Shown here piece after piece: positions 1-4,560 of a stretch of 5,681 bases of DNA. Position 1 is the first letter of the stretch. Each line of letters starts with the position of its first letter. The notes beneath the pieces are model-generated. The model was not told where the DNA came from, ran no database searches, and worked only from the letters and a program-made list of their open reading frames with translations. The position numbers and the translations under genes are program-made. The DNA is from Streptosporangiaceae bacterium (GTDB lineage: Bacteria; Actinomycetota; Actinomycetes; Streptosporangiales; Streptosporangiaceae). The stretch covers positions 1 to 5,681 of the forward strand of contig JASIGS010000435.1 of the NCBI GenBank assembly GCA_030052355.1. Reading direction: 5' to 3'.

Positions 1-720
1 GCATCGCTTCACCTGGAAGCCGAGGCTCAGCGCTGGCCGCAGGTAGTCGCCGAGCTTGTGCCGGCTGGTGGTCGCAATCCACGCTTCGCCCGCCGGCCCG
101 CGCGCACTCATCACCGAACCGCGGGTGATGAGTTCGTGGTGCACGTCGGAGATGACTAGGTCGCCGCCGGGGCGCAGCACGCGGGCGAACTCTGCCAGTA
201 CCGGTTCGAGGCGGGGAACGTGTTCGAGAGCCAGCGCGCAGACGATGACGTCCACCGAGTCATCGGGCAGGGGCAGCCGGTCCAGCTCACCGACGCGGAA
301 GTCGCCGTCCGGGACACGCAGCTGCGCGTAGGCGAGCATGTCCGGTGAGCTGTCGACGCCGATGACCCGATGCCCGGACCTGGCAAGGAACTCGGCAAAC
401 CGGCCGGTACCGCAGGCGGCGTCCAGCGCCACGCCCGGCTTCCGGTCGCTCAGGTACTCGGCCACGATCGGCTCGTCGGTGGCGAACAGCCCGCCGCCCG
501 CTTCCGCGTCATAGCCGGCCACCTGTTGCTGGTAGACGAGGACGGTGCTGACCCGCTCGGCGAATACACCGCGGTCTCGCAGCTTCTCGTCATCCAGCAG
601 CCGCCGGATCTCGGCCAGCCGGGCGTCGGTAAATGCGCGGTCGTGGTCCCCGGCCCAGCCGTCCAGCAGGGCGATGCCTTCGAGACCGAGCAGATAGGCA
701 AGCGGGTCCTGATAGATCAC
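1..720 (-). CDS. Class I SAM-dependent methyltransferase (Methyltransf_11-like), 3' end cut by window edge
   Basis: Transfers a methyl group from S-adenosylmethionine, probably to a small molecule in the cytoplasm; the substrate cannot be told. 240 codons are visible. An N-terminal helical part (residues 1-80) precedes the Rossmann domain. Motif I is ALDAACGTGRFAEFLA at 98-113, followed by the acidic residue ending strand 2 (VIGVDSS, D123), the strand-4 segment DVIVCALALEHVP (157-169) and VLRPGGDLVISDV (181-193). Third-position GC is high throughout. An in-frame TGA at 732-730 leaves GTG at 720 as the only sensible start. It has no Shine-Dalgarno, but a promoter lies immediately upstream, so the mRNA is probably leaderless. 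As recalled, related actinobacterial proteins are about 270-285 residues, so roughly 30-45 residues are missing past the edge. It is divergent from the small gene at 1074. The family assignment is secure; the biological role is unknown. Confidence 0.93.
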   Translation of the reverse strand, partial: MIYQDPLAYLLGLEGIALLDGWAGDHDRAFTDARLAEIRRLLDDEKLRDRGVFAERVSTVLVYQQQVAGYDAEAGGGLFATDEPIVAEYLSDRKPGVALDAACGTGRFAEFLARSGHRVIGVDSSPDMLAYAQLRVPDGDFRVGELDRLPLPDDSVDVIVCALALEHVPRLEPVLAEFARVLRPGGDLVISDVHHELITRGSVMSARGPAGEAWIATTSRHKLGDYLRPALSLGFQVKRC

Positions 721-728
721 GAAGGCTG

Positions 729-757
729 ATCATAGGCAGATCCGGGCAGACTGCCCA
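729..757 (-). promoter_or_regulatory. Promoter of the methyltransferase gene, predicted to give a leaderless mRNA
   Basis: On the minus strand a -35-like TGGGCA (757-752) is followed after 17 nt by TATGAT (734-729), a close match to the vegetative -10 box. The expected transcription start is 722-720, at or within two bases of the GTG start at 720. No Shine-Dalgarno lies between. Leaderless GTG mRNAs are common in actinobacteria, so promoter and start choice support each other. The start site is inferred from spacing only. Confidence 0.5.
744..756. promoter_or_regulatory. Perfect 13-bp dyad overlapping the methyltransferase -35 box; candidate operator
   Basis: GGGCAG-A-CTGCCC is a perfect inverted repeat with 6-bp arms and a one-base centre. 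It covers most of the -35 hexamer and the start of the spacer of the methyltransferase promoter, where a bound repressor would block RNA polymerase. No regulator gene lies next to it and the motif is not one I recognise. In a GC-rich genome a short dyad can arise by chance. Confidence 0.3.
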
Positions 758-973
758 CGCATTTTCACCGGGGCCGGCGACCACACCCTCAGGGCCGCCA
801 ACCTCTACCCGACGGCCGTGTGCCTGATGCTCGGTGCGCGCGACCGACTGATGGCCGGGGGCAGGTGTAGCGTGCCCGGCCGGCACCTTATCTATGGCTG
901 TCTCTAGTCCGTTGCCAATGGCCACGAACAGGTGGCCGAGATCGCCCAGTATGTGCGACATAGCCTGCGGTGA
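758..973 (+). pseudogene. Possible gene remnant: plus-strand frame with coding bias, no start and one internal stop
   Basis: In the frame starting at 758, codons up to 904 have strongly GC-biased third positions, as in the real genes nearby. They read as a plausible peptide (for example TGAGDHTLRAANLYPTAV). The frame is interrupted by TAG at 905-907, then continues in the same register with peptide-like sequence (NGHEQVAEIAQYVRHSLR) to TGA at 971-973. An in-frame TAG at 713-715 bounds it upstream, and no ATG or GTG occurs before the GTG at 818. The TGA lies within the hairpin of a candidate intrinsic terminator, a common arrangement at true gene ends. This fits the decayed 3' end of a gene, but I recognise no family and chance bias over such a short span is possible. 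Confidence 0.2.
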
Positions 974-1001
974 CTTGTAGCCGGTCGCGCCAGATTTTTT
1001 T
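965..1001 (+). terminator. Candidate intrinsic terminator (imperfect hairpin plus seven T)
   Basis: The left arm CTGCGGTGAC (965-974) pairs with GTCGCGCCAG (984-993): seven Watson-Crick pairs, one G-U pair and a 2-bp internal mismatch, around a 9-nt loop. It is followed by A and seven T (995-1001). A run of seven T is rare in DNA this GC-rich. The stem contains the TGA that ends the remnant frame. The mismatch weakens the call. Confidence 0.35.
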
Positions 1002-1062
1002 CGCGCGCGTTGTCCATTCCGGCGTGCCCCGCTCGTCGTGGTCATGGAAGACGGAAACGACG

Positions 1063-1068
1063 AGGAGG
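1063..1068 (+). promoter_or_regulatory. Strong Shine-Dalgarno of the small basic protein gene
   Basis: AGGAGG lies 5 nt before ATG at 1074, a near-perfect ribosome binding site. It decides the start: the in-frame ATG at 1038 would add 12 residues but has no such site and would place this sequence inside the coding region. Confidence 0.75.
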
Positions 1069-1073
1069 ATGTC

Positions 1074-1292
1074 ATGCACCCGTACACCACGAACGCGATA
1101 GCAGCTCAGCGCAGGCAGGACATGCAGGCCGAAGCCGCGGTGCAGCGGCTGGGCAGGCAGGCCCACTCTCGACGGGCGATTGCCTCGCCCAGGTCCGGCC
1201 GTGGGTCTGCCGCAGCCGGCCGCGGGCACAAGGTGCCCCTGCAGCGGCTGCTGGGACGCTGGGCTAGCCGCCGGGCGCTGCCGACGTGCTAG
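1074..1292 (+). CDS. Small arginine-rich protein of unknown function, 72 aa
   Basis: The 72-residue product begins MHPYTTNAIAAQRRQDMQAE. It contains 13 Arg and one Lys against one Asp and one Glu, so it is strongly basic. Residues 4-35 look helical, followed by a Gly/Ser/Ala-rich hinge (about 38-52) and a second short basic segment ending in cysteine. There is no signal peptide or membrane segment. It resembles short hypothetical proteins I recall from actinomycetes that begin MHPY and have an Ala/Arg-rich helix, but I know no function for them. Binding to nucleic acid or membrane would fit the charge, without direct evidence. The ideal Shine-Dalgarno makes it a likely real gene. It converges on the CHAP gene, and the TAG stops of the two genes are the two strands of one CTAG. 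Confidence 0.75.
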   Translation: MHPYTTNAIAAQRRQDMQAEAAVQRLGRQAHSRRAIASPRSGRGSAAAGRGHKVPLQRLLGRWASRRALPTC

Positions 1293-1296
1293 CCAG
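1259..1296. terminator. Inverted repeat over the convergent gene ends; candidate bidirectional terminator
   Basis: CTGGGCTAGC (1259-1268) and GCTAGCCAG (1288-1296) form a 9-bp stem with one bulged G and a 19-nt loop, available on both strands. It spans the 3' ends of the small basic gene and the CHAP gene. There is no T-tract on either side, so it would be a hairpin-only terminator or a 3'-end stabiliser, as often proposed for actinomycetes. Both arms contain the normally scarce CTAG tetramer. Confidence 0.35.
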
Positions 1297-1966
1297 GGAA
1301 AGGCGAGACGTAGCCGGACAGGGTGCTGTGGGCGTCCCTGGCGTCAGCCCGGTACTGATCGGTGCCCCTCTCCACCACGCTGAAGCCGGTGCGGTCACCA
1401 TCGCCGTTCACCACGTCCGGTCCGGCCGCGCCGGGCGCGAACCCGGTCACGATGGCGACGTGGACGGCCGTCAGGCCGTCCGGATCCAGGCCGTAGACGG
1501 CGACGTCACCTGGCCGTGGCCGGTACCGCGAGCCGACCGGGTACCAGCGGCCTCGGCGCACGGCCCACTGATAGAAGCTGGCGGCGGCGCCGTTGATCTC
1601 GCCAGGAGCGTAGCCGTAGCTGAATTGCACGCCGGCGGTCTGCCAGGCCCAGGCGGCGAAGTCGGCGCACCACTCCTCCTGCAGGTTCCCGGCCGGGCAA
1701 CCGGGACTTCCCGCGTCCCAGTACGCGCTGTACTTGTTGCAGTAGGAGTCGGGCGGGTCGGTGCGGTACCCGACCTGGCTGTCGGCGATGGCCACGATCC
1801 GCTGGCGCAGGCTGAGACCGGCCAGGGCGGCCTTGCCCGGCACCGGGAAGGAATCGCCGGTCCCGCGCGCCGCCCCGTGCAGGGCCACCGCGACCAGGAC
1901 CGCGCCGGCCACGAGGAGTAACCCGGTCCGCCGAAGTGACCGGCGCGGCCGCCGGACGGGCTCCAT
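1289..1966 (-). CDS. CHAP-domain peptidase/amidase with N-terminal signal or anchor
   Basis: Predicted cell-surface cysteine hydrolase that cleaves peptidoglycan peptide or amide bonds. The 225 residues start with an Arg-rich segment and a hydrophobic stretch (LLLVAGAVLVAVALHGA, about 16-32) acting as signal peptide or membrane anchor. The CHAP fold follows: catalytic Cys100 in EEWCADFAAWAW, the core motif RPGDVAVYG (151-159), His169 in VHVAIVTGF, and Asn187 in VVNGDGD as likely third catalytic residue. Cys76 and Cys90 are the only other cysteines and could form a disulfide outside the cell. ATG 1966 is chosen because it lies 5 nt after the permease stop and directly precedes the export signal; the open frame extends to 2260 but only inside the permease gene. 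Last gene of the operon, probably translated by coupling because its own Shine-Dalgarno is weak. The fold is clear; substrate bond and in vivo target are unknown. Confidence 0.92.
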   Translation of the reverse strand: MEPVRRPRRSLRRTGLLLVAGAVLVAVALHGAARGTGDSFPVPGKAALAGLSLRQRIVAIADSQVGYRTDPPDSYCNKYSAYWDAGSPGCPAGNLQEEWCADFAAWAWQTAGVQFSYGYAPGEINGAAASFYQWAVRRGRWYPVGSRYRPRPGDVAVYGLDPDGLTAVHVAIVTGFAPGAAGPDVVNGDGDRTGFSVVERGTDQYRADARDAHSTLSGYVSPFPG

Positions 1967-1971
1967 CGCGG

Positions 1972-3018
1972 TCAGGTCGCCCGGCGGCGGACCAGCAAGA
2001 CAGTCACCGCGATGAGCAGCACTGACAGAGCGAGCAGCCAGCCGCCTTCGATCCACTGGAACGGCCAGAACCGGCTGGCCGGCTGGAACGTGGTCAATTG
2101 CGTGTAGCCGTGCCGGACGAGGTACTGCCACGAGCTCAGGGCGTCTGGGATCCCGCCCTTCCCGGCCACTTGCGTTCCGCCCCTTTGCAGCACCTGCGCC
2201 AGCAGGGAGTCGTTCACCGGCCGGCCGCCCTTCCCGAGCCACTGCTGACTGAGAATCCACGCCGAAGCGGGCACGTTCAAGCTGTGCGTAACCACTGGCG
2301 CCAGGTAGTGCGAGCGCACGAAACCTCCCGCCGCGAAGGCGAGCGCGGTGTAGGCGACCAGCGTGGCGACGATCGCGAGCACGACCCGGCGGACGAGCAT
2401 GCCGGCCAGGGCGCCGATCGCGAAGGCGGCCAGTGTCCAGGCTGCGAACGTGAGCCCGCGCAGGTCGAAGAGCCCCACAGCGAGCGGGGATGACTCATTG
2501 AGTCCCAGGCTCTGGTCGCTCGCGGCGAAGTACGGCTGGTAGTACCAGGACAGCAGCACGCTGATGGCTCCGGTGCCGGCGGCGACCGCGACCGCGAGCG
2601 TCACTAGCTTGGCGAACGTCCAGCGCCACCGGCCGAAGCCCTGCGTCCATGCGTACCGGAACGTGCCGGTCTCGAGCTCACGGGCCAGCACCGGCACCCC
2701 GACGAAGGCCCCGATCAGCGCGGGGACTACCTGCAGCGGGAAGCCATCCGCCACGACGCCGCCGATGCTGTTGAAGTTGCGGGCAAGGTCAACGCAGGCA
2801 ACCGAGTTCGCCGGGCGGCAGGCGATCGCGACGGCGTAAGCGTGGTGGAGCCCTAGGCCCGTGATCCACATGTACACCGCCAGCACGCCTAGCAGCGCGG
2901 CCACGCCACCCAGCGCGGCACGATGCTGTCGCCAGGTGACCCAGGCCATCCGGCGCCACGGCACCGGCTTCCGGACGGCGTCCGGCCCCGGAGGCGCGGG
3001 CACGGTCAGTGTGGTCAT
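1972..3018 (-). CDS. ABC transporter permease (ABC-2-like), six predicted membrane segments
   Basis: Membrane half of the ABC exporter whose ATPase is encoded just upstream. It has 348 residues: a cytoplasmic N-terminus with WRRMAWVTWRQHR (21-33), then hydrophobic segments near 36-56, 95-113, 136-158, 188-207, 210-230 and 325-343, and a short basic C-terminus (RRRAT). The loop LARELETGTFRYAWTQGFGR (111-130) is the conserved cytoplasmic coupling motif of actinobacterial ABC-2-type permeases. Between the last two segments lies a polar loop of about 95 residues (230-325), likely outside the cell and long for this family. The start ATG overlaps the ATPase stop (ATGA, 3018-3015), with GGAAG seven bases upstream. 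The stop lies 5 nt before the CHAP gene. The transported substrate is unknown; export of an antibiotic, peptide or envelope component is inferred from the family. Confidence 0.92.
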   Translation of the reverse strand: MTTLTVPAPPGPDAVRKPVPWRRMAWVTWRQHRAALGGVAALLGVLAVYMWITGLGLHHAYAVAIACRPANSVACVDLARNFNSIGGVVADGFPLQVVPALIGAFVGVPVLARELETGTFRYAWTQGFGRWRWTFAKLVTLAVAVAAGTGAISVLLSWYYQPYFAASDQSLGLNESSPLAVGLFDLRGLTFAAWTLAAFAIGALAGMLVRRVVLAIVATLVAYTALAFAAGGFVRSHYLAPVVTHSLNVPASAWILSQQWLGKGGRPVNDSLLAQVLQRGGTQVAGKGGIPDALSSWQYLVRHGYTQLTTFQPASRFWPFQWIEGGWLLALSVLLIAVTVLLVRRRAT

Positions 3019-3929
3019 CTCGTCACTTCCGACGGTTCGGCGCGACGGGCGCGCACGGGGCCGGGCAGTGCCGCGGCGCCGGGCTCGCGCAGGTAGGCCA
3101 AGGCGAGTTCTTCCAGGCCGACCGGGTGCGCCTCCCAGCCCGGCGGCACCGGGTCAGCCGCGGTGGCCCTAACCAGCAAGTGAGCCTGGGCCTGGCCGCG
3201 GCGGACATGCACCACGCGCAGTCGACCGGCGTATTTATCGGCATCGGCCGCCGGCCCGGTCAGCACCCGGTGGCAGGCGAGCAGGTCATCGACTTCGCCG
3301 GCCACCTGCACCCGGCCCTGCGACAGCAGGATGAGGTAATCGGCGACCCGCTCGAGCTCGGCGAGCACATGCGAGGACAACACCACGGACACGCCGTCGT
3401 CGGCCGCAGCAGTCAGCACCGTGGCCATGAAGTCGTGCCTGGCGATCGGATCGAGCATCGCCACTGGCTCGTCCAGCACGAGCAGTCTCGGCCGCCGGGC
3501 CAGCGCCAGGGTCAGTGCGAGCTGTGCCTGCTGGCCCCCGGAGAGCCTGCCCGCCTTCCGCTGCAGCGGGATGCCCAGCTCGGCCAGCCGGGCGGAGGCG
3601 TACTGATGGTCGAAGCGTCGGTTCAGGCTGCGGGTCAGGTGCAGCATGTCTGCGGCGGACAGGTTCTTGTACAGCGGCGTGTCCTGGGCCACGAACGCGA
3701 TGCCGTCCAGCGCGGCGACAGACCCGGGCGGCAGGCCACCGAGCACGGACACCGTGCCCGCGGTCGGCGCCGCCAGGCCGACCACCAGGTTCAGCAGCGT
3801 GGTCTTGCCGGCCCCGTTCGGGCCGACCAGGGCCGCCACGTGCCCCGCGGGGATCGCCAGCGAGCACTCGCGCAACGCCCAGGTGCTGCCGTAGCGCTTG
3901 CCAAGGCCGGTCGCCTCGACGACGTTCAT
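3015..3929 (-). CDS. ABC transporter ATP-binding protein
   Basis: Cytoplasmic ATPase that powers the adjacent permease. All nucleotide-binding motifs are present in 304 residues: Walker A GPNGAGKT (36-43), Q-loop Gln82 (VAQDTP), signature LSGGQQAQ (129-136), Walker B LLVLDEP (149-155) with catalytic Glu154, D-loop MLDP (158-161) and switch His187 (SSHVL). The nucleotide-binding domain ends near residue 215. About 90 further residues form a C-terminal extension rich in Ala, Arg and Val, seen in many drug-type ABC-2 ATPases, with no motif I recognise. The ATG at 3929 overlaps the gntR stop (ATGA) and has a strong Shine-Dalgarno within the end of gntR. Start, length and motifs leave little doubt that it is an intact exporter subunit; the cargo cannot be deduced. 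Confidence 0.95.
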   Translation of the reverse strand: MNVVEATGLGKRYGSTWALRECSLAIPAGHVAALVGPNGAGKTTLLNLVVGLAAPTAGTVSVLGGLPPGSVAALDGIAFVAQDTPLYKNLSAADMLHLTRSLNRRFDHQYASARLAELGIPLQRKAGRLSGGQQAQLALTLALARRPRLLVLDEPVAMLDPIARHDFMATVLTAAADDGVSVVLSSHVLAELERVADYLILLSQGRVQVAGEVDDLLACHRVLTGPAADADKYAGRLRVVHVRRGQAQAHLLVRATAADPVPPGWEAHPVGLEELALAYLREPGAAALPGPVRARRAEPSEVTR

Positions 3930-4420
3930 GCCACGCCCTCCGTTTCGCCGCTCGCGCCGCCCGGGGGTCGCGATTCGCCGGGGCGCTCATAGAAATCCCG
4001 CAGCGCGCTGGTGAACAGCGCAACGATCCCGTCCTCGTCCAGGCCGGCCCCGTCCGCGGCGGTCAGCCAGCCCGAAAGGGAGCGGCGCAGCGCGGCGAGC
4101 TCGGGCAGCGCGACCTGGCTCAGCGTGGCCTTGATGAATGTGCCCTGGCCGGGCCGGCCGGCCGCGAGGCCCTTCAGTTCCAGCTCGCGGTAGGCCTTGA
4201 GAACCGTGTTCGGGTTAATGGCCAGCGCGGCGACGGCGTCCCTGACCTTGGGCAGCTGGTCGCCGGGTTCCAGATAGCCCAACCGCAGCGCGTGCTCGAC
4301 CTGCTGGACAAGCTGCAGGTAAGTGGGCACGCCAGAGCCTGGATCAAGCCGGAACTCAACCGGTGACGCCGCTTTGGCTGGCCCTTTGCCAGCGGGGCTG
4401 TCCTCTTTATCTATAGACAC
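3926..4420 (-). CDS. GntR-family transcriptional regulator, YtrA type
   Basis: DNA-binding regulator, most likely a repressor of its own operon. From GTG 4420 it has 164 residues. The winged helix-turn-helix spans about 33-98: TYLQLVQQVEHALRLGYLEP, then GDQLPKVRDAVAALAINPNT and VLKAYRELELKGL, ending in the wing GRPGQGTFI. The C-terminal part (99-164) is short, helical to about 145 and then Pro/Gly/Glu-rich, with no large effector domain. This is the hallmark of the YtrA subfamily, which regulates adjacent ABC transporters. The open frame begins at TTG 4438, but GTG 4420 is preferred because the promoter places the transcription start on that base; the usual core (VEFRLDPGSGVPTYLQL) begins with GTT, so a shorter start there is impossible. 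The extra 20 N-terminal residues are polar and rich in Lys, Ala and Pro. The inducer is unknown. Confidence 0.9.
   Translation of the reverse strand: MSIDKEDSPAGKGPAKAASPVEFRLDPGSGVPTYLQLVQQVEHALRLGYLEPGDQLPKVRDAVAALAINPNTVLKAYRELELKGLAAGRPGQGTFIKATLSQVALPELAALRRSLSGWLTAADGAGLDEDGIVALFTSALRDFYERPGESRPPGGASGETEGVA
3936..3941 (-). promoter_or_regulatory. Shine-Dalgarno of the ABC ATPase gene, inside the gntR 3' end
   Basis: GGAGGG on the minus strand ends 6 nt before ATG 3929, within the last codons of gntR. With the ATGA overlap it indicates translational coupling plus independent ribosome loading, so the ATPase can be made in excess of the regulator, whose own message is predicted to be leaderless. 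Confidence 0.7.
4410..4417. promoter_or_regulatory. TCTATAGA palindrome at the operon start; candidate GntR operator
   Basis: A perfect 8-bp palindrome occupies codons 2-4 of gntR, just downstream of the predicted transcription start. It sits in an AT-rich island (about 4405-4430) that stands out in this GC-rich DNA. A wider TTAT...ATAA symmetry brackets it off-centre. YtrA-type regulators generally bind dyads at their own promoters, so this is the natural operator candidate. The exact boundaries are uncertain. Confidence 0.4.
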
Positions 4421-4426
4421 ATAACA

Positions 4427-4454
4427 AGGGTACAGCAAAGACCGCCGCGGTCAA
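4427..4454 (-). promoter_or_regulatory. Promoter of the gntR-ABC-CHAP operon, predicted leaderless
   Basis: On the minus strand TTGACC (4454-4449, five of six to the -35 consensus) is followed after 16 nt by TACCCT (4432-4427), an actinobacterial-type TAnnnT -10 box. Counting seven bases on gives a start at 4420, exactly the G of the GTG start codon. No ribosome binding site precedes that GTG. A second option, TTGCTG (4439-4434) with TATAGA (4416-4411) at 17 nt, is a poorer match and would begin transcription inside the gene. Confidence 0.5.
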
Positions 4455-4549
4455 GGCTGCCGAGCCGGATGGCCGCCGGCTGGCCTCATTGCACCCGGCT
4501 GGGGCAGGCTGGCGGAGGCCCTGTGTTCATCTGACCGGGCGAAGCGATG

Positions 4550-4555
4550 GGAGGG
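4550..4555 (+). promoter_or_regulatory. Shine-Dalgarno of the serine hydrolase gene
   Basis: GGAGGG lies 5 nt before GTG 4561 and fixes that start; the ATG at 4547 is out of frame. In the 140-bp divergent spacer no clear plus-strand -35/-10 pair was found. A short inverted repeat, AGCCGG (4463-4468) with CCGGCT (4476-4481), lies there without known role. Confidence 0.7.
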
Positions 4556-4560
4556 CGGCG

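Larger units (their letters stand above)
721..1073. other. 353-bp intergenic region between divergent genes
   Basis: This stretch holds the methyltransferase promoter and dyad at its left end, a plus-strand coding-like but startless frame in the middle, a hairpin plus T-run near 965-1001, and the Shine-Dalgarno of the next gene at its right end. I found no intact gene, no tRNA-like structure and no mobile-element ends. No convincing -35/-10 pair could be assigned to the gene at 1074. The longest minus-strand open frame across it (starting at 1090) has weak third-position bias and overlaps the methyltransferase, so it is not called. Confidence 0.6.

Noticed and set aside
590..1090. 166-codon minus-strand open frame across the divergent gap
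   Set aside because: Weak codon bias, overlap with the methyltransferase gene in another frame, and no recognisable protein features.
1286..1921. 211-codon plus-strand open frame opposite the CHAP gene
   Set aside because: The opposite strand encodes a clear CHAP domain with catalytic Cys and His; this frame has no recognisable domain and no ribosome binding site.
1967..2260. N-terminal extension of the CHAP gene to 323 residues
   Set aside because: The extension lies wholly inside the permease gene in another frame and would bury the export signal; ATG 1966 directly after the permease stop is the better start.
3009..3992. 327-codon plus-strand open frame opposite the ABC ATPase
   Set aside because: It is antisense to a gene with every ABC ATPase motif; its product is His/Gln/Gly/Arg-rich low-complexity sequence typical of GC-rich shadow frames.
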